From Puccinia triticina (lineage: Eukaryota; Basidiomycota; Pucciniomycetes; Pucciniales; Pucciniaceae): a stretch of DNA of 64,000 nt. A model generated the notes under the pieces. It was given only the letters and a program-made list of their open reading frames with translations. It did not search any database and was not told where the DNA came from. The position numbers were made by a program, and so were the translations under genes. Positions within the stretch are counted from its first letter, which is position 1; every line of letters begins with the position of its first letter. Location of the stretch: NCBI RefSeq assembly GCF_026914185.1, contig NC_070573.1, forward strand, positions 744,001-808,000. Direction: 5' to 3'. Shown piece by piece: positions 32,047 to 43,909 of the stretch.

Positions 32047-33106
32047 AGGAAAAATGAGTAGTCACTAGATGACAACTGACATGACGCCTGCTCCAGCTGG
32101 CTATCCAGCCTCTAGTGCAATTTTCACCAGCTGCTCCTCAGCTTTGTCCCAGGCACAGCTGCTGCTTAGCCTTGGCCCAGGCCCAGCTGCCCCTCAGTCT
32201 TGGCACAGGACAAGCCACTGCTCAGCCTTTGCCTGAGCAAGAACGGGTGTTGATAAACGCACACCCGCCCCCCGGGGGCACACCCACGCCCACGCCCTTT
32301 GAAAAGGGTGTGTGGGACCGCACGCCCTTTATCAAGGGCGTGCACGCCCCTGTATGGGCGTGCGAGGGTGTGCACGCCCCCACATAGGTGTGCACTGTGC
32401 CTGCTTGCCGAGAGCCCCTCGACGGGCAAGTACAGATCCCACCTCGCCAAGAGCCTCTCAGAGAGCAGGTATACATGCACCTGCACGCCGAGGGGCTCTC
32501 GGTGAGCAGGCTCGGCGGGTAGGTGTATGTATCCCTGCTCGCCGAGAGCCTTGCCTGCTCGACGAGAAGGATAACTCTCAGCGAGCAGGTATACAAACAC
32601 CTGCCCGCCAAGGGGCACTCGGTGAGCAGGCTCAGTGGGCAAGTGCATGTGTACCTGCGCGCCAAGAGAAATCCTCGGCGAGCAGGCATACAGATCCCAC
32701 CTCGCCGAGAGCCTCTCGGCGAGCAGGTATACATACACCTGCCCACCGAGCCTGCTCACCGATAGCCCCTTGGCAGGCAGGTGCATGTATACCTGCTCGC
32801 CAAGAGAAATCCTCGGCGAGCAGGCATGCAGATCCCACCTCGCCAAGGGCCTCTCGGCGAGCAGGTATACTTGCACCTGCCCGCCGAGGGGCCCTTGGCG
32901 AGCAGGCTTGGCAGGCAGGTGTTTGTATACCTGCTCGCCAAGAGTTATCCTTCTCACATATCCCCGCTCGCCGAGAGCCTTTCCTGCTCGCCAACGATTT
33001 CTCTTGGCGAGCAGGTATACATCGAGCTTAACAAAGCCTCTCCGAGGAGGCGCGAAGCGTCTCCGAAGGAGAGGCTTACCTCCAATGTCGCACCATTGGC
33101 CCTACA
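32047..33106. repeat. ~1.06-kb GC-rich palindromic-array repeat, copy 1
   Basis: Inverted relative of 46212-47294. It contains a CAGCTG-rich block (32090-32240), a CACGCCC-rich block (32270-32390) and a long array (32400-33020) of 80-90-bp units built from GCGAGCAGGTATAC / GTATACCTGCTCGC and GCCCGCCGAGGGGC phrases in both orientations. Nearly stop-free on all six frames, which produces many false open frames on both strands. The same unit type occurs at 62.45-63.0 kb. Confidence 0.85.
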
Positions 33107-33574
33107 GACTTGAGAATTTCTTGTAAAAAACAGCATATTTCTTTTGAAAATGATTTGAAAAGTGTAGTTTATGGTTTAAAGAAAAACTGAATAGACATAC
33201 TTGTATCCTACCATCTCACCTTTCATTCCACATTTTTTTTACCCTATTCCCCCCCCATAATTACTGCTCCAATCCACTTCTACTGAAGTGGTGTTTCAGG
33301 AATTTTCGAACTCACAAAATTTCAAATTTTCTGAGCTCTTGGATCTCCGAACGTCGGATCATGTAGCATCTCACGGGTTTTATTATACATGCATAGTATC
33401 AGATAGTATCTGTTCCCCAATAAAAAAAAATTGATCGGCTTGCCGCTCTTATAGTACATAGTGCATGGGATGATCGGGGATGGTCCTTACTCGATGAAGA
33501 CTTGAGACACACATTATCTGGCAACAAAAGTGTAACAAGACCTGAAAACCCACATAGAGCAAGACACCAACAAG
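33107..33574 (+). promoter_or_regulatory. Upstream flank of the RecQ-like gene
   Basis: AT-rich 470 bp before the helicase start; presumed promoter by position only. No motif is diagnostic. Confidence 0.3.
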
Positions 33575-35999
33575 ATGATTAGACCCAAGAAGTCCCCGCC
33601 AAAATCAAGCCTGCAAAAGTCAACCGGCGGCATGACCGTTCTGAAGAAACTTCTTGGGCAGAAAGACGATGCACTGAAGAACGAAATCGCCAGTGAGGCT
33701 AAGAAGTTTTACAATGGTCAAGATGCGAAGCCACTTCAAGTAGAGACAGTCGCAAGCCTTGCCCGAGGCAAAAGTACATTTCTTCTGGCTGGCACCGGAT
33801 TTGGCAAGTCTAGGATTCCGGAGATGTATCATATGCTCCTGCCGCGCAAATCCAAGCCAGTTATAGTGGTACTTAACCCACTCGATGCCTTAGGCGACAA
33901 CCAAGTCGAAGAGAAGAAGGGAAAATTTACGGCAATCAATCTCACAAAAATGACATTCAACCCAGCGGTCGCGGAAGAGATCAAGAAGGGAGTGTACAAC
34001 TTTGTGTACCTCAGCCCTGAAATTTTTCTCAACAGTAAACTATGGGACTCGGTCTATTTCAGCTCAGAGTTTCAGGAACGACTTGGCCTTGTTGTTGTTG
34101 ATGAGGCTCATATGATATACATATGGGGCCTTGTTGAGAGCTCTAACGGAAGGAAGCAGTTCTCAATACTTGTCCGACATCAAGATATTGGCATCTTTCG
34201 CCCATCCTACGGGGACCTAGCGCGGCATCTACAATGCCGAAATAATGTTCCTATCCTCCTCTTGTCTGCAACTTGCCGTCCGCTAGCCGTCAATTCGATT
34301 CTAAAAAGTCTCAAGTTGACTATTGATCTTATTAACATCATTCAAGGCGAGTTGACCCGGTCAGAAATTAGGATCATCCGCATCAACATGAACAGCTCTT
34401 TGAAATCAAATCTGGACCTGTTGAATGCTTTCCCCGCAGAAGACCAGACAGCAAACAATGATCTCGTCCCTATGTTGATTTACAGCGGCACACGAGCACG
34501 TACTCTGACTGTTTTGGAGGTATTGGACATTGCCCGTGGTACTCCTGGCAGCTGTCGCAATCCTAAAAACATGTTAGCAAGGCGGTATCACTCAACCACG
34601 GGAAATAAAGACAAGGACAATTGTGTTTCAGATTTTTCAGAAGAACGGTTTCCTATCATATCTGCTACAATGGCGCTGGGATTGGGACAGAATTGGAAGC
34701 GCGTAAGGAGTGTAATACACATGGGGAGGGGGGATCCAGCAAACATATGTCAAATGATCGGAAGGTGTGCTCGCCTTTTACCCCTTTTGCAATTTACTTT
34801 TAGAATCAATATTAATTTTTTTTGACCACAGGTGTGGGAGAGACGGCAAAGGCGGGTTGGCCATCCTTTTCGTGGAGACTAATCGCAAAGGAGGAAAGAA
34901 TTGTATCAAGGATTTTTCTGATGTCCACGAGCAGTCCGACGACGACCGTATGGATGCCCTCGCTGTTACACCCGTGTGTCTTCGAGTGGCTTTGTACGGC
35001 ATGGACAACGAGCATGGCTACATACCTCTTTCAAAAGAAGATCCCAATGTCGTTAAAGAAATTCGTCGATACGAATTAGCGGGTTTTCCAAAATGTCGAT
35101 GCTCCAACTGCATGGTCGAGGAAGGTATCACACTCATCAAAAATTTGAAAAATCTAAACAAAAACAACTTCAATGACGCTATCATGGATGCTTCACCGTT
35201 TCCGGAAGATGGGAATGACCCAAAGAAAAAAAAAACTCGATCCGCCGGCAAAGACGTGCTTGGAGACAATGCAGAACTTGCAGCTACTTTCAAAGCTCAT
35301 ATGATCAGCGCGTTTACTGAATTCTATGAGAAAATAAAGCGTCCCTCAGCACAATTTTTGGCTCCTGAGTTATTTCGAGATCATCATGCTCAGGCTGTAG
35401 TGCAAAATCTACCAAGTATTGAAAACACCGAAGAATTGAATGATATTATTGGTGGAGAAACTGTGACGGGACAGCTGGATCTATTGATGAATATAATTAC
35501 AAAATTCAAGACTGATCCGCTGTACAATGAACACATGGAAAACCAAAGAAAAAGGAGACTGGAAGCTGAAGAACTGAAAAAACAGAAGAAACGAGAGTAT
35601 GGCGCTCAATACCGGGCAAACAAACGAGCTCGACTCCTTGCCGATCGCCAAGAACAAGAAACGCTGGTTCCGGAAGGACAGGGACGATGTCAAGAACAAG
35701 AGACACAGAATCAGGGGGCGGCGGGACAACACCAAGAGCATGACACGCAGGTTTCGGGAGAGGAGAGGCCAGATGATAATCGATTGTGTGTTGCCGGAAA
35801 GCTTCAACCGGTGCAGATGGATGATGGTACAAATCAATTTGATGCAGATGAGATACGAAAGAGGAAGAATCGGGAATATGCGGTTCGATGGCGGGCAAAC
35901 AAAAAAGCTCGACTTCTTGCGGAGAAGGAAGCAATTAGGGTGGCTGCCGATCAAGAAGCCGCGGAAACCATGGCGAAAGAACCAACCGAAGCTCTTTGA
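33575..35999 (+). CDS. RecQ-like DEAH helicase with twin C-terminal basic repeats
   Basis: Two exons, 33575-34764 and 34832-35999, about 786 aa. The 67-bp intron interrupts motif VI, and splicing restores QMIGRCGRDG. Helicase motifs: Walker A AGTGFGKS (72-79), VVVDEAH (173-179), LLLSATCRP (motif III), SATMALGLGQNW and the R-C-G-R-D finger. RecQ enzymes unwind DNA 3'-5' using ATP. A Cys cluster (FPKCRCSNC) follows the helicase core at the place of the RecQ zinc-binding region. The tail holds two related basic segments, KKREYGAQYRANKRARLLA and RKNREYAVRWRANKKARLLA, likely DNA-binding or nuclear targeting. A classic RecQ Q-motif is not obvious. Frame and motifs are intact, so it may be active. 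It sits among TE sequences, tail-to-tail with a DUF6589 fragment 37 bp away, so it may be TE cargo or a telomere-linked-helicase relative rather than a housekeeping RecQ. Confidence 0.82.
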
Positions 36000-36036
36000 A
36001 TGGAGGTGCCGCAACCGAACCAGATTGTTTACTTGT

Positions 36037-37004
36037 TTACATTTCAAATGGGGATGTTTCTTGCTCTTCGTTTTCCGCTGTTTCATAATCAAGGTTAGTT
36101 GGGTCTTCTTGTACTACACTATGGCTAGATTCCCCAGGTCCAGTTTCCCACATAAAATGCATCTTGAAACGATTCAATTTTGAGTCTTTTCGACTGATCT
36201 CGTCCTGCAAATTCATGAGCCCTAAGTGTAGGGTATCTTCGCAATCTGGAACCACATGAGCTGAGGAATCCAGAGAAAATTGGTCAAGTATGTCATTGTT
36301 CCGTGCCATGCGCAAGAAGTTTTCAAGGGAAAGTGCGGTAATATCATTTTTGTGTGACTGGTAAATCACATGAGTGCCTTTTTCCTTCTTCAAACTGAAA
36401 AAAAGTGATTGGAGCTAGAAATATGAATGCGAGAAAAGTCAGCCTTCTTCTATGAACACTGAAGCAACGGAATGGCTCTGACCAATGTCATATTCAATGA
36501 TAATAAGTCTTGAAGCCTTGCAATTTGAGTGCCAACTCCGGAGCGATTATATAGGAATTTGAGCATATAGTTTTGGCATTCAAGATGGTAATCTTTGGAA
36601 ACAAAGTGGTTCCGCCTGCCACTGGGGGAGATCAGAAGGCTGTGACGGATAAATTTACTGAGATCAGGTGGGAGTATGTGATTCAGGAGAAGAACCATGC
36701 GAGGAAGATATGATCAATAGTTGACTAGTCCGGTAAGGGCTTGTGACATTAGGCTCCAAATCTTCCACATATTCATTAACCGGCCAATGTCTCCTGCCTT
36801 CATGGCACGGTTAGCTTCTACTATAGTTGCAAAATCGTGCAGGCGAATTAAAACCGCATGTAATTTCAAAGAGTCTTCTTTCGTGACAGCTCGCCTAGCT
36901 TGCGGAGAGAAAAATTGATTGTAGCACTCCTCAACAATTGTGTTCCACTCATCAGTTGGTATCCTGTCCACTTCTTCGGTCACTGGGTCTCTTTCAGTGC
37001 GCAT
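36037..37004 (-). pseudogene. C-terminal part of a DUF6589-family protein
   Basis: Three minus-strand frames read in order: 37004-36714 (PTDEWNTIVEECYNQFF...EANRAMKAGDIGRLMNMWKIW), 36698-36450 (MVLLLNHILPPDLSKFI..SPSGRRNHFVSKDYHLECQN) and 36393-36037. This is the typical C-terminal end of the DUF6589 family of basidiomycetes, known from memory as multi-copy and of unknown function. The conserved D-x-x-x-E-x-x-N is seen as DYHLECQN. Frames are broken by a stop near 36710 and possibly by an intron at 36400-36450. The N-terminal part is absent here; a matching N-terminal half, ending about where this begins, lies at 43.9-46.0 kb on the same strand. Confidence 0.7.
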
Positions 37005-37005
37005 A

Positions 37006-37215
37006 ATCCAAGTTTATTAAAGACACAGTTTTATCTGAATTGTAAAAAACAAGATCAAGGGTTCCCCCTATGAAATAACAAAAGAGCAAAAAAAAAATCA
37101 AGGGTTTCCCCTTATGTAAAGCTTCCAAAAAATGACCGCAATAATCTCCATACAATAATCATTCAAAAAATAAAATATCGACCTAGCCCCCCAACAACAG
37201 CAGAGCTGTGTACTC
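37006..37215. repeat. Direct repeat flanking the chitin synthase remnant, left copy
   Basis: AATCCAAGTTTATTAAAGAC with ACAGTTTT, then two GATCAAGGG/ATCAAGGGTTTCCCCTT phrases, then AACAACA. It recurs in the same orientation at about 41127-41375. On the minus strand it contains AATAAA, as if derived from a 3' UTR. Confidence 0.7.
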
Positions 37216-37689
37216 AGGCTCACCCCCCAGCCCGCGTCTAGCGCGCGGGTCAAAAGGGATGGACATGAAGGCCCCCGGCCAGCAGCTAAGGCTACGGACC
37301 AGTGGGGGGCCCACTCTTTGCCCCTCAGACTGCGCATGTGCAACAGCGGAGGGGTTGAGGGTGATGGATAGCTGGAAGTGCAGCATTTCCAATCGCCCTG
37401 GGGAATCGATAATCTCAAACGCTGCCTCTCTTTTAAGCAGTTTGTCCTTCGCTACGTTGCTGGACTCGCCGCCGCCGTTCTCTCAACTCGCGCTGAATCA
37501 AATTCACCGTTACCCTCGCCACAACGTTGTACATATCCACCGTCGCTATCTGCAACCCACCGCCACACCACCCTATCATTGCTGTGCACTAACAAACCAC
37601 CGTGGCGCAACCTGACTCTAGGGGTGAGGGGAATTTGTGCGAGCTGTTATCGCTGCTATCAATGCCCATCTAGCATAACATACGTGTCG
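37216..37689. other. Spacer before the chitin synthase remnant
   Basis: Moderately GC-rich; short + frames show no domain. The chitin synthase N-terminus would be expected here but is not recognisable. Confidence 0.35.
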
Positions 37690-40556
37690 CCTTATTATCA
37701 TCCTCAAAGAAAACATCGCCCATCTTTGCACCAGAAATAAATCCAGGACGTGGGGAAAAGACGGCTGGAAGAAAGTGGTGGTCTGCATCGTCGCGGATGG
37801 GCGGAAGGTCATTCATCCACGAGTTCTCGACTGGTAAGCTCTCCTGGTCACCGTACATACATAGTCCTGTCAGCGCTAATACAGGGTTTCTTGGGGGGTA
37901 GTCTTTCCGCATTAGGTGTTTATCAAGATGGTGTAGGATCCAACATGGTTCAAGACCAACCCGTGACAGCACACATTTACGAGTTCACCACCCAACTTTT
38001 GGTAGACAGTGACCTGAAGTTCAAGGGATTAGAGAAGGGAATTGTGCCCACACAGATCATCTTCTGCATGAAAGAGCGCAACCAGAAGAAGATCAACTCT
38101 CACTGGTGGATGTTCAATGCCTTCTGTCCACTTCTTCAGCCCAACGTCTGTGTGCTTCTCAAGGTGGGCACCAAACCGGGCCCGCGTAGCTTGTACCATC
38201 TCTGGAAATGAATGGATCTCAACTCAAACGTTGGTGGCGCGTGTGGTGAGATTTGTGCAATGAAAGGCAAAGGCTGGCTCGGACTACTCAACCCCATAGT
38301 GGCCGCTCAAAACTTCGAATATAAAATGTCAAGTGAGCACGTTATTAGGCACTCACACCTGCGCTATGCCTTGTGAGACTGATGATGAGAATGTTGGTTG
38401 GTCTTCTAGACATCTTGGATAAACCAACGGAATCCGTATTTGGCTATATATCTGTTCTACCCGGCGCATTCTCAGCCTATTGATACATTGCACTCAAGAA
38501 CAATGAGATCGGGCGAGGACCGCTAGCGTCGTACTTCAAGGGCGAAACGCTTGCCGGTCGGGATGCGGATGTGTTTACGTCGAACATGTATCTGGCCGAG
38601 GACCGGATCCTGTGCTGGGAGCTGGTGGCCAAACGCGGGCACAACTGGGTGCTCAAGTACGTCAAGAGCGCCTGGGGCGAGACCGATGTGCCCAACGAGG
38701 TCCCAGAATTCATCAGTCAGCGCTGTCGTTGGCTCAACGGAAGCTTCTTCGCTGCTATTTATTCCTTGGCACATATAGGCCAGATGTCTCGCACCGAACA
38801 CTCCCAAAAGCAAGCTCTTGCACTCTACTTCGAAGGACTCTACAACTTTTTGAATCTTTTATTTGCTTGGTTTGGATTGGCAAACTACGTGAGCATGATC
38901 CCTCCCCCCCCCTCTCGGCTTTTCTCAGTTATTCCAGCGTGAGCTAACATACTGCTGTCCTACATCAGTACATTTTTTTTGTACTACTATCATCCTCACT
39001 CAAAGACCCATCTCTGAAAATGCGCAAGGCGATCACAATCATCAATACTTTATTACACGTAAGATTACTTGCTTGCTTTAGTCGCATACAAGAGTAAGGC
39101 CCCATTTGGAGCCGATATAATTGCGTGATATAATCTGGAAACTTGTGACATCTGATCATGTTTTGGCGGACTTGATCAGATGTCATATAAGATGTCATAC
39201 AAAAAAACTTATATATTGCCTGAATTATATTGGCTCCAAACGGGGCCTAAGATGATTAACATGTGTAGAATGCTATTGCTTAGTATCTCTATACTGGAAC
39301 TTTGAAAGGGTGCTTTTTGCTATCCATGGGAAACCGGCCACAAGGGTCAGTGAGGTGACTTTCAGTTACTAGCCTGAAAACAAATAGTTGACTTTCATTT
39401 TATCCTTCCCAGGGCCAAGTGGAAATATATTTCTGCTATGATAATTTTTGGATGCCTTGCACTCTACATGTTGGTCGCGTGTGTGTTGATTTTAGTCAAA
39501 GCTGTCAACTTATTCGCTCCACCCTTGACAGTCAAGGGTGGAGCGAATGCCACCCTGTATGCGCAAGTCGTCATTTCATTGATTGCTACTTTCGGTAAGA
39601 TCGAGCAATCTTGCTCTTATCCGATTATCCTTGACCCGCTCGCTGACTGATCTGGCATTTTGCTCGACTCAGGTTCTTGGATCACGTCAAGTGTCCTGGC
39701 GCTAGATCCGTGGCATTTGCTAACCTGCATGTTGCAGTATTTGTGAGTAACCACTCAGCCAATCTATCAGAATTTGAACCAAACATCACTCATCATTGAG
39801 TGTTTATTCCTCTCAGGTTATTGGCCCCAGCATATATCAACGTACTCAACGTCTATGCATTCGCAAACCTTGTAAGCCAGCAATTTGGTCCCACACAACT
39901 GTGTGATTCTTTGACGATTCTCAGACTGAATTTCGTGTGCGTACCCTTTTGACACGGCGTAGCATGAGTTTTCTTGGGGAACAAAGTACCAGAACATCAT
40001 ATTAACCGACCTGGGAGTGGCAGTCTTTGCTGGCGATTCGAAAGTAGAGATCACATGCCCGCTGGAGCAGAAAGATCTTGACCAGACATATGGCGAAGCG
40101 CTGATGAACCTGAAAACTCGGCCGAAATTGGTCGAAAAGAACCGGTCGGACAAGGAGAAAGAAGCTCTAAAGCAAGACTATTACAAAAGCGTCCGAACAA
40201 ACGTTGTCCTGCTCTGGACGCTCGCCAACGTAAGTCTCCTCCCGATCCGCCTTGATCGATTCTTATAGGTACACTCGCTGAGCGCTGGGTTATCTAGGGT
40301 ATCGTGGTCGCTTGCATGTTGGATGGCGATGTGAGAAGCTCCTTTGCTTTGGGAAAAGCCAGCTTGAAGGTCCGGCTATACATGATCATCATTCTTGGCT
40401 TTGTAGCCTTCAGTAAGTCTCCGCCCTGGTATCAATCATCAGACCGTCCTTCTGACCAATCCTCCAACTTCTCCCCTCCCTTTTTGTTCCACAGTGGCGC
40501 TGATCCGTCTCGGCGGATCAACAATCTACCTCGGCATCCGGCTGTTTGCCGGCTGA
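37690..40556 (+). pseudogene. Chitin synthase, N-terminally eroded, two in-frame stops
   Basis: Eleven exon-like segments with valid GT-AG borders: about 37690-37833, 37902-38332, 38410-38888, 38969-39058, 39284-39345, 39413-39594, 39673-39742, 39817-39871, 39963-40229, 40298-40412, 40495-40556. Chitin synthases polymerise UDP-GlcNAc at the plasma membrane. Recognised: [130 protein letters not shown] and FSWGTK. Defects: no N-terminal third, TGA at 38209 (after LYHLWK) and TGA at 38481 (where the family has Arg in SAYRYIAL), and Cys in place of Arg in the catalytic QRRRW motif. The C-terminal membrane half is otherwise well kept to a normal stop. Confidence 0.85.
39098..39247. mobile_element. 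150-bp Harbinger-like MITE inside a chitin synthase intron
   Basis: Ends GGCCCCATTTGGAGCC and GGCTCCAAACGGGGCC, flanked by TAA on both sides (39095-39097, 39248-39250). Subtracting element plus one TAA from the 225-bp intron leaves 72 bp, a normal intron length here. Confidence 0.88.
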
Positions 40557-40689
40557 TTTCATACTGTCAACTGTTTGGCTGTTTAAAACATTTTGACTGC
40601 GGCATCCATTATGTGTAGCAACAACCAGTTCCACACGTGTTTATTTATATTGCGCACCAATGTTGTACTTGCATGTAATTTTGGCTTTC

Positions 40690-40930
40690 TTTGGGGGGCT
40701 TGACTATTTGACTCCCAAAACTTACATTCTGACTCCCAAAACATAATTTTTGGGAGTTGAAATGTAATTTCCCCGCATAGATTGAATTTGGGAGTCGGAA
40801 ATGTAATTTTATAAGAAATTACAGAAAAAATACCTTCTCACTGCGGTACCCAAAGCCCATCAAAATTTTACAGCGGGCAGAAGCCCTCTCAAGAGCACAT
40901 GCTGCGTGCACTGTGGGTCTAATTTGGTGG
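40690..40930. repeat. Fragment related to the 3-kb inverted-repeat element
   Basis: TTGACTCCCAAAA, GGGAGTTGAAATGTAATT, TTGGGAGTCGGAAATGTAATTTTA and AAAATTTTACAGC match the arm composition of 16803-19764. Only one arm is seen. Confidence 0.55.
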
Positions 40931-41126
40931 ATTTGCTAATCTTCAAGTATGTATGTACAGTGGGTCATCTAATGTTTTTGGAACTGCATTTTTCATTGCA
41001 GAAGCTCAAGCAACAGACCCAAAGTCATGGGATTGGCTGCAGGGGTGTAAAATAAGTTCCCAAGAATGATTATGACAGAAAAAAAATGAAAGTGAAAATT
41101 TTCCAATTTTGCGCAAATTTCTCAGA
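40931..41126. other. Spacer, nothing recognised
   Basis: Short AT-rich sequence between repeats. Confidence 0.4.
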
Positions 41127-41375
41127 ATCCAAGTTTATTAAAGACACAGTTTTGTAAAAAGTTGAAAAAAAATCAAGGGGTTCCCCTTACATTTTGTCAA
41201 AATAGGGAAAAAAACATCAAGGGTTTCCCCTTATTATAAAACACAAAAAAAAACAAGGTTTCATACACATACAACAGAACTGAAAAAAAAAGAAATCTCA
41301 AATGCCCCCAAACAACACCAAAGGTGTTGTGAACAGCAATGGCTGTTGCGTCTGGGCCAACCTCCAGCCAATTCC
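41127..41375. repeat. Direct repeat flanking the chitin synthase remnant, right copy
   Basis: Same orientation and order as 37006-37215: AATCCAAGTTTATTAAAGAC, ATCAAGGGG/TTCCCCTT twice, then AACAACACC. Confidence 0.7.
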
Positions 41376-41457
41376 TCCGAAGAGTAATTTTTTAGTGGGG
41401 GCGAATGTCAGCCACTGAGACAATTGTCCATGTGCCTACAATGATAATTACATCTCA

Positions 41458-41537
41458 TGTAACCCAATGGCTAAAGACTACCTTAAGGTTGATCTAGATC
41501 TTGTGTAAGATCCTGTGTTCAACCCCTCCTGTTGTCT
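41458..41537 (+). other. tRNA-like segment (Leu-like, degenerate)
   Basis: CCAATGGCTAAAGACTACC resembles an A-box/D-arm, followed by CTTAAGG as an anticodon-like loop, a long variable hairpin GATCTTGTGTAAGATC and TGTGTTCAACCCC as B-box. Stems are imperfect. More likely a tRNA-derived SINE head than a gene. Confidence 0.25.
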
Positions 41538-43909
41538 TATAATATTACTTTTGTTGCAATCATCACTTTATATGTACTAAACTGTATGATTTCACACTTA
41601 TTATGTATTTACCTTGATTGAGAATAATAATGTACTAATGGAGTATATCTCTCTATGGATTTACCATACATAGAGAGATTACATAATTATTCATGTAATT
41701 CCTCCTCTGAATTCCGTGGACCTCTTCTCCCTCCTTGGATTTAAGGATCCCTCTGGGGCCTTGACTCAAAGGAGGATCAGGTCCCTGTAATATAAAAGGG
41801 GGGGATCTTTCCTCTGGAGAGATCTTTCCCCCCAAGATTATTACACATACAAACCTGCTAACCTTACTTTAAACCATAAAAGTGAGTGGGGTTTTATATA
41901 ATCTACTAACCTTTTTCCTTTACAGCTTTTTCCTTCTTCGTGTATTTTCCCCTAGGTACAGGTGGGTGTTATAACACCTGTATCCTAGAAGACAAGAAGC
42001 TCATTCCTTGTGTAAGCCACGGCGCCAGGCTCGAGTAATCTCGCCGCGTCCCCTTATTACATAAGGGTGCTAGCCCCTCCGCTGTTCAGCGTCGAGGTGT
42101 GGTTTATTCCCATTGGCCTTTTAGGTTATAGTGCGGCCCCTTTTCCGCTGGCCACTACATTAGCCGTTACAGCGCGTATCCAAAATCCCATCAACTCCGC
42201 GTCACATAAGAGACCGGAGCTGACAAGAAGCACCGTCAACTCCCCTCATGATAGATGTCTTCTGGCCTTCAGAGGCCCCATCCACACCTTTGACAAACAC
42301 TCTCAACCACAACACCAGCCGTTGACCATTAGCAACCTCACCCTCAACTCAACTCAATGTCAATCCTGGCAATGTAAGTGTCCTCCTCACTCCTTGGCCC
42401 AACCATCCACCCCTCCCCAAGACAAATAAACTTACCTGTACCTTCTGTGGACCTAATTATCAGACTTCGTCTAGCTTGATGGATCCACCTGGTTGCTCTA
42501 CATATTCCAAGAAGGAGCAGAACCGCCAGGAAGCAATATACGATCTGATCTGGACGGAGGTGGTCCTTGTCAAGATCTACTAGATCTTCTCGTAGGTGTT
42601 TTACGGGGAGCTTGAGCTGCTGATTGGTGTGCGGGGGGTGCCAATCATCTTTGCAAACGTTGAGGAGATTGTGCTGTTCCAGAAGCCGTTTGTGAGCACG
42701 CTGGAGGGCCGCCAGGCCCAGATGCCCGGCGCCCAGGCACTCCCTCGCCAACTTGAGACTCCGAAACTCCGTCTTTGACCCGCTCAATGGTCTCAAAGTT
42801 AAGGGCCTCAAATTCAAGCATTAATTGCTCCAGCCTATGTAGAGGAGAATTGCACACTACCCGCTGCTGATTGAACGGGTAAGCAATGCCTTACTCTTCC
42901 ATCCGCCTCCTCACCATCTAATACTCAGAGGAATCCCTTTCTCCTTGTGTCTATCCAGGTCACGAAATGGATGGATGAAGGATTGTCAGAATAAAATTTT
43001 CTGGATATAACTCTTCCCCGCTGCCGTTCCTCAATAGGTCCTCCATCAGACTCATCACATAGCCCCCCCTTCCTCCCTCCAAAAAACAACACCATCTTGT
43101 GCCAAATGCTATACACAGCCGGTGTTTTGTGTGATCTCTGCATCCCTACCCTCATATGTATTTTTATGTGGTTTTTTTCTCTGTTAATTTGCTGGTTGTA
43201 TCTCCCTTTGGTGGATCATGGCGCCTGCACAAAGGTAGATTCCTCTTGTTTTATCTCTGAGCAGAAGTAACAAACACATTTTAGGCTGCCACAAGCCCTC
43301 CATTCCCAAGCATTCATTATGGATCTAACCATATTGACGCGGCTACTGATCAAATTTTGAATGCTGCACTGCAGCACAAGACTGAGTACCCACAAAAAGC
43401 CTTGTATCTGCACAAGACTGTGAATGAATATGATTAATAAAATGGTGTTGGAAGAAATCTGTTGAATGTGATAAATCCATGCAGTTAGTTGAAGAAACTA
43501 TTTGACAGGTTAAGTCTACCTTAAAGTTAGGGTTCTTCAAAGTTTTGACATACCAGCACATTTCAAAAAAAAAGATCTTCTTTTCAGCAACTGTAAACTA
43601 TCTGCTTATTTAATCTATTTACTTTCCTGAAGAGAAAGTGATTACATTAGGATTATGCCACAATGTGAGAAGTTTATATGTTTTCAACTTTGAGAATCCA
43701 AAGTGACAACACCAACACATTCAGATTAATTCATTTTCCATGAATTTTTTGTTTGACAGATCAGGAGTAGAAATTGAGTTGTTTCAAACAACAACATACA
43801 ATAATTCATCCAGCTAAAATAAAAATCAAACTGTGAAAGCATGCTCTGGGGGGTTGCAGCGGTGCAGCCGCCTTGGACTCTAGTGACTCTAAAAGATGGA
43901 GTCATGATT
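41538..43909. other. Repeat-rich spacer, no gene
   Basis: It contains a TATA-like TATAAAAGGGGG at about 41792 with LTR-style surroundings and a GGTGTTATAACACC palindrome near 41968. The open frames at 42067-42429 and 42344-42817 have no recognisable domain. Possibly an old LTR retrotransposon remnant; boundaries not found. Confidence 0.3.

Noticed and set aside
32166..33126. Many long overlapping open frames (up to 263 codons) on both strands
   Set aside because: They arise from a GC-rich palindromic tandem array nearly free of stops in all frames; composition is repetitive and no domain is present.
35481..36183. Open frames of 142-203 codons opposite and shifted to the RecQ-like C-terminal tail
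   Set aside because: Shadows of the Lys/Arg/Glu-rich tail; the sense frame is continuous with the helicase.
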